This document shows positions 38,435 to 49,400 of a stretch of 64,000 nucleotides of DNA, one piece after another. The notes below the pieces were generated by a model. The model was given only the letters and a program-made list of their open reading frames with translations. It ran no database searches and was not told where the DNA came from. Position 1 is the stretch's first letter. Each line of letters starts with the position of its first letter. Made by a program: the position numbers and the translations under genes. The DNA is from Persicaria tinctoria (Eukaryota > Streptophyta > Magnoliopsida > Caryophyllales > Polygonaceae): positions 81,013,850 to 81,077,849 of the forward strand of contig JBANSL010000006.1 in the NCBI GenBank assembly GCA_037127255.1, written 5' to 3'.

Positions 38435-39840
38435 TCATAACAACCTACTACAATAACAACAAAGTTCATAACAATGGCCATCCACCTTAGTTGGTCCCTC
38501 TGCCCCCCCGACCTTTTGGTGGTTCTCCTCAGCCTCCCTAAGTTTCCCCTCATCCTCTCGATGAACATCTCTCACTTGTGTATGCACACCTCCTGCATTC
38601 CAATGGGCATCTTGCATCCCATTCACAACACCTTTCATGACCTTCATCTGAACCACACAGTAAATAAATGAGGGGTGGTTCGCCAATGTTATTCGTAATT
38701 GGGGGAAAATTTACCCGTGTCACTTACTAAATATACCGTGTCGCTAGTCTATTTCCTCTTCTCGTCAATGGTGTCCATAATTGGGGAAAATTTTTTTTTT
38801 GGCGAAACACGTACCTTGTCATCCGTGCTCAGCATCTATGTTGACATAGTTTTCAGCCTATCCAACATCAGTTCAAGTGTCTTTCCCACCTTATCTTCCT
38901 AGGCTTCCCTGGTCCCATCACGTTTTCCCAAACTCGGTCCGGCCTTGCCTCACTCACACCCATGTCCCCTGCCCCTTTATCTTTCAATCACTCAGCCACA
39001 TGACCCCAATCCCCAAAACCACCCTCGCCATTGCCATAAACCACCATCACAACGCCAGGAGCATAAAACATAAATTGACACCCTTGTCACCCAATTCGAA
39101 ACCACTGTCACTCGATTCGAAACCCATGTCACCCAATTTCACTTTTAAAAAATCAAATACCAAATCAAACACGGCCCAAACCTTAATCAATCGTCTTCTA
39201 CCTCTCCCATATCCCAGTTTCCAGTCCAAACATTGCCACCCTCGTCGTTCATCCTAAACCCTAACCGACGATTTCACATTCCACACTCGCACAAGGCCAA
39301 GAGCATAAAACATAAATTGACACCCTTGTCACCCAATTCGAAATCACTATCACTCAAGAAACCCCTATCACCCAATTTCTCTTTCAAACAATCAAATACC
39401 AAATCAAACACAACTCAAACCTCAATCAATCGTCTTCTACCTCTCCCATATCGCAATTTCCAGTCCAACCATTGCCACCATCGTCGTTCATCCCAAACCC
39501 TAACCGACAATTTCACATTCCACGCTCGCAGAAAATGGAGAAAAGGAACGAGGGTTTCAAGGAGATGGAAAGGGGGGCTTACCTCTTCACTTAGACGTTG
39601 GCGTGGCCTTCTTCTCTCCTCTCCAGCGACAACTTCGTCCCCAACCTTCTGCGTTTTCCGATTCGCCGGACTCTCCTTCTTCTCTCCACAAACCGTCGCT
39701 TCTCCTCCCTTGAAAACTGCTCACTTTTTTGCCCATAAAGCCTCCCCTCCCATCCTTTTATTTTCCTTTTTTTTTTGTGTAAATAAGGGCAAAATCAAGT
39801 TCAGGGGGGAGTTTTTGACCTGCACTTTTGTGCAAATTTT
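38435..39840 (-). pseudogene. Degraded unrecognised multi-exon gene remnant
   Basis: Coding-like minus-strand pieces are broken by stops. Around 38900-38815 a frame reads GKTLELMLDRLKTMST, a stop, then MLSTDDK up to a GTACGTG donor. At 38651-38450, after a GTTCAG acceptor, it reads MKVMKGVVNGMQDAH...VHREDEGKLREAEENH, a charged helical segment. Farther upstream (39500-39060) the frame MNDDGGNGWTGN occurs twice because of a 242-bp duplication, then ends in stops. A 5'-UTR-like stretch lies at 39590-39750. I do not recognise the protein. The pattern suggests a transposon-associated or captured gene now decayed. Confidence 0.3.
39060..39530. repeat. Tandem duplication, ~242-bp unit, 2 copies
   Basis: AGCATAAAACATAAATTGAC starts copies at 39060 and 39302. 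Both contain the short internal motif TGTCACCCAATT and an AACCCTAACCGACGATTTC-like stretch. The copies differ by scattered substitutions and a small deletion near 39355. Confidence 0.88.
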
Positions 39841-40410
39841 GGACTAAATGTGCTAGTTATGCAAATTTTCAAGGCCATGTGTTAGTTTTGCAAGCTTTTT
39901 TTTTTTGTGTTATGCACTACCATTTCCTCCTATATTAATGCTCCAACAAAATACAAGAACTAAATTTGAAAATAACAGAGAAATTAACATAGTATATAAA
40001 GATGCATCACCGCACATTTGAAAATGATAATCATTCAGTAGCATATAAAAGAAACATAACAAAAAAATTAACTGAATATTAATGCTTAGGAAGATGTACG
40101 GATGAATTTCAGGATCGAGAAGTCTCACCACAACGGAAACCAACCACATGTGACGTAATTCAGGAAAAAAAGTTATGGAACAAAGGTAATTCCAATTCAA
40201 TTACACAAATGCAGAACAAAGGTACTTCTATTCAATTTCTCAGTGACAAATTCAGGGGGATTTGAATCGAACCAAAACCCAATCACAAAATAAAACCAAC
40301 ATGGTTAAGAATTTTAGGTTTATATATGATAGTAATAGGTTTAATATATAATTGATGAAAAGAAGAAGAAAACAGTACTTGTGCTCAAACCTTCAATATC
40401 CATTTCGAAC
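39841..40410 (-). other. AT-rich region with possible minus-strand exon
   Basis: A 96-codon minus frame (39910-40200) has no recognisable domain. At 40430-40390 (minus) the short coding-like piece VSLIGDEFEMDIE follows an ATATTAG acceptor and ends at a GTTTGAG donor-like site. This hints that the ORF at 40411-40689 once continued by splicing. Confidence 0.25.
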
Positions 40411-40689
40411 TCATCCCCAATTAAAGAAACCTAATATGAATATCTGATCCGATTGAGAAATATTTTGCTTAACTGCAAGGGGGGTGGCAGCTGACAAGCA
40501 ACCTATGGACCGAGGAAGGATGGTAATAGGCCACCCATGGGCTATGGGAGGACGAAAATGGAAGGCCTTCAATGTAGTGGACATCGACGGTGGGGGAGGA
40601 CGTCCGAGTATCTGAATGAGAATATGAGATAGAAAAGATAGGGAGAGAGTATCGAGAGAAGCTGTAAAAAACAGATGGAATGGAGACAT
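40411..40689 (-). CDS. Unrecognised ORF, possible first exon
   Basis: A 92-codon frame with Ser/Thr- and hydrophobic-rich N-terminus (MSPFHLFFTASLDTLSL) and a second in-frame Met (MSTTLKAFHFRPP). The second start looks like a chloroplast transit peptide in composition. I see no domain, and the downstream sequence gives no convincing continuation beyond one possible 13-codon exon. It could be the first exon of a broken host gene or a chance frame. Confidence 0.25.
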   Translation of the reverse strand: MSPFHLFFTASLDTLSLSFLSHILIQILGRPPPPSMSTTLKAFHFRPPIAHGWPITILPRSIGCLSAATPLAVKQNISQSDQIFILGFFNWG

Positions 40690-40979
40690 TAGGAGTTAAA
40701 TTTGGGGTTAATTAATATAAATTAGATCTTCACCATTGATCTATTTCAACGGTTGAAATCAACTTATGAGGAAGATATTAGGAACTCGATCCGGATCCAG
40801 TAATCTAATCTATTTGTACAAAGTTCAAAGAGAACCAATGTCCATGTAATATCACTTTTGTCCATTAGAAAAAAATGTCCAAAAAGCATTACTTTAGAAC
40901 TTATGAAAAATTAAGATAATTTTGGATAAAACAATATGCATTATTACTTTATCTAAGAAAGTATGATTTGTGTAATTAG
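40690..40979. other. AT-rich spacer, nothing recognised
   Basis: No ORF, repeat or promoter motif is convincing. Confidence 0.5.
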
Positions 40980-41125
40980 TGGGTGCTCAAGCCTTCATTG
41001 GCTTGGGTGAGCCTGTCTGGTGGCTTGCCGCCTTGCTTAACCGGTTCGCGTCCTTTACAGGCTAGGGCTCGGACCCGTGGGGGACTAGTAGATAACCTTG
41101 GAACCCCCACGTCACAAAAAAAAGA
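40980..41125 (+). mobile_element. SINE-like GC-rich segment with B-box
   Basis: A 130-bp GC-rich island in AT-rich DNA contains GGTTCGCGTCC, near the Pol III B-box consensus. About 40 bases before it is a TGAGCCTGTCTGG stretch loosely like an A box. The segment ends in CACGTCACAAAAAAAAG, an A-rich tail. This layout fits a SINE. The A box is weak, and no flanking duplication was seen. Confidence 0.3.
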
Positions 41126-42489
41126 GTATGGTTTAGCAGTTTTTTATTTATGTTATTTCTGTAGAGAGGATGTATTAGGGTTCATATATTGCTCTATGTA
41201 ATGGAAAGAGGGTTCGCGCATTGTGAAGAAGAATAAGGTGATCCTGTGTGTGCTCATATGCTTGGTTTGTTGTATGCTCGTGAGGTTTGAGTAAGTTTAC
41301 TTTGAGTTTCTTATTTGTAAGGACTAGGTGGTTAACCGCGCGCATATGCGCGTGGTGTTGTCCTATCGTGTAACTCATGCTCACAACTTCTAGTATATAT
41401 GTTACCGATTGCACTTTTAACCAATAAAACAATTATGAAAGTTTATTAGATATAAGTCTCACTTACTATCATCAGTAATAATAATAAAAAAATACATCAG
41501 TTTAATATACTTGCTACTCTAGCTATATTGAAATCTCCATATAGAAGCTTAGACAGTAAACAAAAGATAGTCTTGAATGCAGTATGGAAATTATATAGAG
41601 TAGTAAGGAGTGTTTAAACAATGCTATGTTTTGATTTTAATCTGTCTAAGAACTGTGCCTCTTGCAGAAGCATGGTGATCATAGCCATGTCTTATTGACA
41701 TGGATGAATACTGAGAGAAAAAAACATGGATTAGTTTGAATTGGACTTATGGTAATGGATAATTTTTAACATATGAATGTTTCCTTTTAGAAGTTATGTA
41801 CTATTAAAGAGCTGTGTAGCCTGTGTGGCATTTATTTAGTTAGTTATTCTTTGCTTTGTTCTGTTTGTTGCTGCTGTTCTCTATCCATAAACATGGACAC
41901 TTCATTTAAGTTTTGTTAGCATAGTGCAATCTCTTTGAAGTGCTTGACTTTCTGTCTCTGTTTTACAAGGAGTCATTTCACTTGGATGAGATATGGCAAT
42001 TCATGGCAACAGAATAATATGTAGAAATCCATTTTAGATCATTGTTCCAAAAATACCTATTTGTGAAATTAAAAATTAAGTGCTTTTATTATTGAAGATG
42101 ATTGTACAAGATCCTATGCAATTCAGTTTTGCACATGAATATTGTTGGTTGATAGCTTTTCTGATTAAAATGTCTTTTCTAGTACTTCCATCTCTATTTA
42201 CCAATTAGCTGACATGCCAATGGACAGATGAGATTAATACAGAAGAAACGAGGTAAAACAGAACAGTCCCTCCATGACTTTTGAATAAAAATTAAAAAAT
42301 GTACATCCTTCACCAAATATAGCTTATAATTACCAAAGATTCAAGATCACATAAAATACAGATTCCAGGTAACTCATGAAATTTACCCTCATAACAAAAA
42401 AAAACAAATAAGAAGCAGGCTTTAGATAGAGCATGCGTTAATGTGGATACATCTTAAAATTTCAGCAACAAATAGACTATGTATAGAGC
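41126..42489. other. AT-rich spacer, no supported gene
   Basis: This looks like intron or intergenic DNA. No element end or conserved motif was found. Confidence 0.5.
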
Positions 42490-42625
42490 TTCAAATAACA
42501 CTATGTATAGAGCTTCTGCACAAGGCCTAAGTTTTTCTATCCATTGGACCATATCCTGTTCATGGTGGAAGGTCTCAGGATTCTTGTTCCACTCTTCCAA
42601 GTCGGTTGTTGATAAAACAAAGTAC
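42490..42625 (-). pseudogene. Importin-11-like exon fragment
   Basis: After a TATAG acceptor the minus strand reads YFVLSTTDLEEW, then HHEQDMVQW and EKLRPCAEALYIVLFE. I recognise this as an exon of plant importin-11-like (importin-beta family, HEAT-repeat) nuclear transport receptors. That is recall of the family, not a search result. The frame then runs into a short repeat, AGCTCTATACATAGT, that occurs twice, instead of the expected continuation. No neighbouring importin exon is visible on either side. It is therefore an isolated fragment, either a decayed gene copy or a piece carried by a transposon. Confidence 0.55.
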
Positions 42626-42875
42626 CTATACACATGATACAACTTCAGCAAGCTACCCACATATCTAAAGAATTTAGAACTTAGTGTTTATACGAATTCC
42701 AAAGGAATTATCAGTACATAATTAATAGCATTATCACATTTTCTATTGGACATGCAAACTTTAGCCATCCACATAGAAAAAACAAGGCAGCGAATATAAA
42801 TGTAGAATTGCTGATGAAAGAGCACTACGAAGGCATAGATTGGATTAATGGTGAGAGTTGAAGAGGGAGATTAAC

Positions 42876-42941
42876 CTGTGGTTTCTTAGCAAGAAGGTCA
42901 ACCTTCAACTTAAGTTTGGCATATTCATAGGTCCAATGTCC
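42876..42941 (-). pseudogene. Coding-like 22-codon exon, unidentified
   Basis: The minus strand has a TATAG acceptor, then exactly 22 codons (GHWTYEYAKLKLKVDLLAKKPQ region, Lys/Leu-rich) and a GTTAATC donor. The phase is 0 at both ends. It lies 250 bp upstream of the importin-like fragment on the same strand. The protein of origin is not recognised. Confidence 0.35.
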
Positions 42942-43662
42942 CTATAAACCAAATGAATATAAATAAATAAATGTTATTAATAAAAAAATAATTTTTTAAA
43001 TTGTCTTAATTCAAGGCAAGAATTACATTGATTGCAGATTGGAAAATTCAAGATATGAGAAACTGTGCATAATTAAAAAGAACCATTAAAAGAACCATAT
43101 ACCTTAAAGGACCATAAAAAAAAGCCCAATGTGCATAATTAAAGAGTAAAATGCTAATCAGTAGATCATCTGTAGAAAACTACCTAAAGAACACTCCTAA
43201 GAAAACCGCCTAAAATGCTAATTATTATATCCAAAACAACTTTTTCATGCAATATTTAATTGGAAATTTCAATAATTTGTATTGCTGCAAGGTTTAGGCA
43301 CTTGTTTGTTTAAAAAAAGACAGTATTCACTAATAGATCAATTTTATTTTAGTACTTGAAAAATGTTGAAGCTGATTCAATAGCAAGTAGCAACAATTTT
43401 GATCAAATATGACTTCCAAGTTCCTGTGTCCATACAAGAGAGAAGTCCTCCATTCTCATCCCTTACTTGTATTCAATAGTGATGGAAATTTAGATTATTT
43501 TCCTTCAATTATTCATCAGAATTTCAGGAAACGATAACATTTAGGCTTTGTAATTTATGAATAGAAAGATGAAAGGATTGACCTAACTACCCACTACTTT
43601 TTGTACACTTTCAAATACAAGCTTAGCTTTACTTGCATTGTAAATTACAAAGGATGTTAGCT
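42942..43662. other. AT-rich spacer between exon-like scraps
   Basis: It could be intron. No motif is convincing. Confidence 0.4.
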
Positions 43663-43751
43663 TAGCTTTACCCTCTGAATTTCTGCCTTAAGTGCATCAT
43701 GATCACCACCTTGAGAATTCTCACCTCTGATGTATCAGTGCAAATCTTTCC
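43663..43751 (-). pseudogene. Coding-like exon scrap, unidentified
   Basis: The minus strand reads GENSQGGDHDALKAEIQR, ending at AGG|GTAAAG, in phase with the 22-codon exon at 42941. A TACATCAG acceptor-like site precedes it. The composition suggests a coiled coil. The upstream part of the same interval carries in-frame stops, so the gene, if any, is broken or differently spliced. Confidence 0.25.
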
Positions 43752-44998
43752 CTGTACGAGAATGTTAGTGACCTTTTTCTTAGTATGTCCTTACCATCAA
43801 ACATTAAAAATATATTGCAATAAAAAGTGACCATTAGAACCAAAAAATTAAAGTGAATATGTTATGTAATAGAAAAACCAACAACAATTATTAAATACAT
43901 TAAAAACATGAGTAAGCCAACTTTTAAGTTCAGCTTCAAGGCGTAGATGAAAGCCAAAATGCTATTAGCGCATCAGTGATAGGCCATAAGATTAGGTTTA
44001 TTTTTAACTAATGCGTATGAAGTTGGTTGAGATTGATGTTGCTTGAGTTTCCCCTTAGATGGATTGGCTGCTGATCCTGATGCAAATACCAAATGAAGGT
44101 AAGGAATGACCAACATTTTCAATGAGTGCTACAACTGACATCAAGATTCCCATAACCAGCATTTGCTTATTGACCTTGTCATGCACCAATTCCATCTGCA
44201 ACCATCTTCTTGCCTTCAATCTTCACCTTTGTCTTCATAGGAGCTTACCTCCTAGAACTCCAAGGGTTCTATCACAAAATGATTATTATCCTTAACACGT
44301 TTTTTACTTTCATTAATTTCCCATGGAACCATGATTAGAAATAGCTAGCAAATTCCTTTTAGCAGATCCCATTTTTCGAGATTTGTTGTATATTAGAACA
44401 CCAACATCTCTAAGGTAGATTTATCACACTATGCATATGAGTAAGAAGAGGGGTGTCAAAGCCTTGAGAAGTTTAGTAAGCTACGGTGTATAAGTAGGTG
44501 CAACAAACTTCATCATCAATTTTAACATGTCCTTGAGTATATCTTAACCCGGTGTTATATGAGTCTGACATAACAATAATTTGTAGTGTGCACCTGGTTA
44601 GTTCATTCATATCCACATAGTAAGAAACAATAAATACTACTCCTTGCTACCTCGATTGACAACAAAGGCTTGACTCGGGTTTCGAAAATGCAAAAATTTC
44701 CTACACTTACTAACACCTTTTTTGCCTGGTTTCCTAGAGACATATAGATTGGTTAGACATTTATAACTAATAATCTAAACAAGAGGAAAAAAAGTAAAAA
44801 GGTGTTACAATGGTGACATTAATATGTTTACAACTTTTGGACAAGCAAATAAAATTCAGTGAAAGCAATGAGATACAAAAAGTAAATTCGAGTCTACATT
44901 ATATGATGTAACATTATTATCCCTGTGGTAGAAACCATCAAAGATCAATAAAGAGAGTAAAGCTCACCCCAATATGCAGATTATAGTGAAGCAAAGAA
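43752..44998. other. AT-rich spacer, no supported gene
   Basis: Scattered coding-like words on the minus strand near 44170-44270 could not be assembled into an exon. No element ends were found. Confidence 0.45.
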
Positions 44999-45096
44999 AT
45001 GCCAAATACAAATGAGTTTGAGAATAATAAAAAGTTGAAAATTCAATAACAATAACTTGACAAATTCCCACTTTCCAACTCATTCGTATTTGGCAT
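44999..45096. repeat. Long inverted repeat, 20-bp arms
   Basis: ATGCCAAATACAAATGAGTT (44999-45018) and the reverse complement of ATGCCAAATACGAATGAGTT (45077-45096) can pair at 19 of 20 positions across a 58-base loop. Confidence 0.85.
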
Positions 45097-45119
45097 TTCA
45101 ATTGAAAAGTGTAGGTCTT

Positions 45120-45157
45120 GACTATCACTCGCGAGTGATAGTCAGTCACTGGTGACT
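45120..45157. repeat. Perfect 24-bp palindrome followed by a second inverted repeat
   Basis: GACTATCACTCG is followed at once by its reverse complement CGAGTGATAGTC (45120-45143). Next, AGTCAC and GTGACT (45144-45157) are separated by TG. Together with 44999-45096 there are three inverted repeats within 160 bp. Confidence 0.9.
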
Positions 45158-45344
45158 TTATATCTAGCAATAAACCATGCTCTCAAATTCACACTCACAA
45201 TTTCCTCCACATCTACATGTTTATAAAAAATCCCTTCAATTTTGATTCCTGCTCCATTATAGCCAATGTAGCCCGGTTTTGATTTATCCAATCTTTTCTT
45301 TGAGAAAATTAAACTACTGGCCTCTTCATCAAAACCTACACTTT
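45158..45344 (-). other. Minus-strand ORF part, unidentified
   Basis: This is the downstream part of a 77-codon minus frame (45142-45375), reading RLDKSKPGYIGYNGAGI..IFYKHVDVEEI. It looks protein-like but I cannot name it. It may be a fragment of a captured or decayed gene. The frame runs into the palindrome at 45120-45157. Confidence 0.2.
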
Positions 45345-45795
45345 TCAGATTTTTCAGATTTTTTAGATTCTGCATTAATTTTTTAGTTTTTTCTGCATTT
45401 CAGTTTCTATGTTAAATTTCCAGATTTTTAGATTTTCTCCATGCACATTTTCAGATATTGTGTATTCAGATTTTAAGATTTTATGTATTCTGATTTTTAG
45501 TCTTTCACTTTCTGCATTCATTTTCATTTTCAGTTTATGTATTCTATATTTCAGATTTTCTGTATTATTTATTTCAAAATTTTCAATTTCAGTTTATGCA
45601 TTATGCTTTTCTAGTTTCTGTATGCTGCTTTAGTTTTATTTTCACATTAAGTGTTTTTTTTTTTGCATTCATAATCAGTTTTCATTTTTTGTAGATTCAA
45701 TCCATTTATGTTTTCTTGTGTTCAAATTTTCAGTTTTGCAACCTAATTTTCAATTTCAATTTGATGTCACTGCATTCAGTTTTATCAGTAACCGA
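45345..45795. repeat. T-rich degenerate repeat (TTTTCAGATTTT / TGTATTC)
   Basis: TTCAGATTTT, TTTCAGTTTATGTATTC and similar words recur about every 20-40 bp. The frames in it are compositional artefacts. Confidence 0.7.
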
Positions 45796-46383
45796 TGAGA
45801 TTCGGGAGTAAACAACTTTCTAATAAATAAATAAAAACTTGGATGTTTAATTAAAGAATTAGATTATTGATTTAAGAACAAATAAGATTTATATGTAGCC
45901 ATGTGATTGTGTAAGCTTTATCCTAAATTTCCTAGAAACTTAAACTATCCAAAATTTATGTTTTCATATTAGCACATATAATATGAGAATAGGGAAAAAT
46001 TTATAAGTAAAAAAAATCCACCAAAAATAATGATTAAAGACCTGGACAGGAAAAAACTCAAGAACCAACCGCAATTACAATATTGATAAGGACATATTTA
46101 AATATAATAAGAAATGACAAACCTTTGTAACCAAAATTAAGGCAATGTTATATCATGTTTCTCGAGTTTGATGCATAGTTTAATTATCCGAGTAAATACT
46201 TTATGGTTTTAGCATAACCATTTCATAAATATATATATAAAAATAAGCAATTATGTACATCAATCCATATTCCATACCAACAAAGGAAGCAAAAGAGGAA
46301 GAACAACAAATAGATACTCGCTTCTCTCCAAATAAATTTAAGTCTAGAGAGCTCATAATTTCTCACTGTGAGTGGCTCTTGAT

Positions 46384-46385
<2 letters not shown>
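45796..46385. other. AT-rich spacer before the LINE
   Basis: No gene is recognised. Confidence 0.5.

Positions 46386-46434
<49 letters not shown>
46386..46434. repeat. (TC)n microsatellite
   Basis: About 24 CT/TC units directly before the GC-rich leader of the LINE. Confidence 0.93.
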
Positions 46435-46438
<4 letters not shown>

Positions 46439-49400
46439 CCTACGCTCTACGCTCGCTCACGCTCGCTGCTCTAACTCCGGATCCGGCCCTCCGGTGGTCC
46501 TCTTCACCAGTTCTGGCGATCTCTAGGTGCCTGTCCGGTCCTCCCCCCGCCCTGCCCGGCACCAACCTCTGGCCCAGCACCCAATCCCAACCCTTTCCTC
46601 CCGATTTACCCATACCCCGGCTGCTCCCGATCTAGCCCTAGTCACCGGCGCCACCTTCTCCGCCATCCCCAGCCTGCCTCCGGCGCAGCCAACCGGAGTC
46701 GGACGTTCCCCCTCCTCCGTCCCTTCCCTTCCGCGCGCCCCCTTTCCCTCCTGGCCCTCTATCCCTCGCGTCCACCCTCATCCTATCCATCCCTCTCTCT
46801 CTCCCTCGCGTCTCCTCTTCCTCTAGCCCCCTCGCCCCCGCCCTCCTATCTCCAGCCCCCTCTTCCTCCTGTCCTCACCCCGACTTCCTCCAGCCCCGGT
46901 GGTGGCCCGGTCGTCGACCACACACACCCCCACACCCCCTACCCTAAAATCCGTCCCTAACTCTGGTTCCTGCCGAAAATCTAACCCCATCCCCATAGGC
47001 CATCCCTAAACCCTAGGCAAGCAGCCCGAGCCCGCCCAAAGTTATTAGTGGAGTTACTAGCGACTCAATCGGCGGATTGAAGGACCCGATTGCCCCTTTA
47101 CGGTGCCAGTAAGCATTAGTCTTTCCATTTTCCCATTTCAGTCTATTTCTCCTTTGAGTTTATTGGTTATTGGTTTGGTTGGTTCTGATTCTTGGTTACT
47201 TGATCCCTTTGATTCTTGTGAGTTGAGTCTATTGGTTTTAGGTTTGTTTGGTGGATTTGGTGGATATGCTTGTGTTTCGTTTAGCTTGATCTTGAGTTCC
47301 TTTGTGATTTTATTTGTTTGGGTGTTACTGCTTGTTCTATTTGTATATATTATTGATTTTGGTGTTTTGATTGCCGGACTCTTTTCGTTTCATTTATATT
47401 AGTGCGTGATTCATATTTCATTTAGATTTCTTAGCTTTCCCGCATCCTATTACTTGTGATTCTCTTCCCCGTTTTCTATATTGTATCTTTTCCGAGGCGT
47501 GAACCGTTGTGTGGTCTGTTTTTTGTGCCTCTCTGCATTGGCTTGCATAGTTAGATTGTTTACATGTGCTCTCTTGCTTGTGTGCTCTTCTTGGTTTTAG
47601 TGTTGTGCGGTGGGTTGCTTTTATTAGCTTTCTTTCTGCCCTTACTTTGTATTTGTGTAGCTTTTTATGTGCCTTGGCCGAGTACTGGGCTAGTGTGTTG
47701 CTTCCTCTCTTTGTCTTAAGTCATTCTCGTGTGATTTTCCTTTTCCGGTCCTTCACTTCTTGCTGGGTACGTATGCCTTGTACAGGGGTCTCTTTGCCCG
47801 TTCAGGGGGTTTCGCAGCCTCGTGGTTTGCAACATGGTCAGGCAGGGCGCTCGCAGCCTAAGGCTTCCTCTTTACGGTTTGGTTCCTGGAACATTGGGAC
47901 CCTCACGGGTAAGTCGATTGAGCTAGTGAAGATTCTAAAGGCTAGAAGGATAGACATAGCGTGTATTCAGGAGACTAAGTGGGTGGGGAGTAAGGCTCGC
48001 CTCATCGACGGGTGGAAGTTGTGGTACTCGGGACTAGATAGGAAGAGAAATGGGGTTGGCATTTTGGTCGGGGAGCTCTGGAAGGATCGAGTGGTTAAAG
48101 TTGAAAGGGTGAATGACCGTCTGATGACACTTAAGCTTGTGTTGGAGGACTCCTTTCTTCATGTGATTTGTGCATATGCTCCTCAAGTAGGGCGCAGTGC
48201 TGAGGAGAAGAGGTTATTTTGGGAAGTTGTCGATGCTTTTGTTGGGACTATCCCTAAGGCGGAACAGTTTGTGATTGGTGGCGACTTCAATGCTCACATT
48301 GGCAAGGGCAATGACGGGTACGAAGAGGTTCATGGAGGTTTTGGCTTCGGCGAGAAAAAGGATGGTTGGACGACGTTGTTTGAGTTTGTTGGGGCATTTG
48401 GGAGTGTCATATGCAACTCTTGGTTTCCGAAAAGAGATGCTCACTTGGTTACTTTTGTCAGCACGGTGGGGAGTTCACATATTGACTTCTCTCTGGTGCG
48501 TAAGGTTGATCTTCGCCGGTGTAGGGATTGTAAGGTGATCCCCTATGGTGGGCTTTCTTTGCCCCATCACCTCCTTGTTCTAGACTTTGAGGTAAGGGGC
48601 CGTGTTCGTAAAAGGAATCATCTTTCGGCTGAGAAAATTAGGTGGTGGCGCCTGTCGGGATCAACTGGGTCTAAGCTAAAAGAGAAGGTTTGTCAAGTGG
48701 CAGTTCAGGAGGGGTTGGAGGAGTTGCATGGGGATGCAGAAGCGATGTGGAACTGCTTAGCGGGTTGTATTCGCAGAGTTGGCAGAGAGGTGTTGGGGGT
48801 TTTTAGAGGGGGTCTTGGACCCTTCAAAGGGGCTAATTGGTGGAGCGAAAAGGTGAGGGAAAAGGTGAAGGCTAAACAATTAGCGTTCCAAAGATGGTTA
48901 CATAGAGACATTGGTGACGACTGTGTGGAGCTCAGACTTAGGTACAATGTCGCCAAGATGGTTGCCAAGAGAGCAGTTGCTAAGGCTAAAGACAAAGCCT
49001 TTGAGAGTTTGTACAAGGCTTTGGATGAGAAGAGAGGGGAGCGGGTGCTCTATCGACTTGCTAGGCATAGAGAGAGATCGAACAGAGACATCGACACCGT
49101 CAGATGCATCAAGGACGAGAGCGATCAAGTGTTGGTTGATGAGGAGCAGATTAAGTGTAGATGGAAGAGGTATTTCTCTGAACTGCTCAATGAGGTACCC
49201 AACTTCTTGGGAGGGAGCTATGGTCCTTCAAGCCCTATCGAGCTCGGCTTCCACCGGCGCATTACTAGTGAGGAAGTTAAGGGAGCGATTTGCAAAATGA
49301 AGAACAACAGAGCAGCTGGGCCAGATGATATTTCGGGAGACGTGTGGAAATGGTCAGGGGCCAAGGGTCTTGTCTGGCTGACTTCTCTTTTCAATGCTAT

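Noticed and set aside
46372..46826. Ser/Leu- and Pro-rich ORFs before the LINE
   Set aside because: They arise from the (TC)n tract and the GC-rich leader of the LINE. No conserved motif is present.
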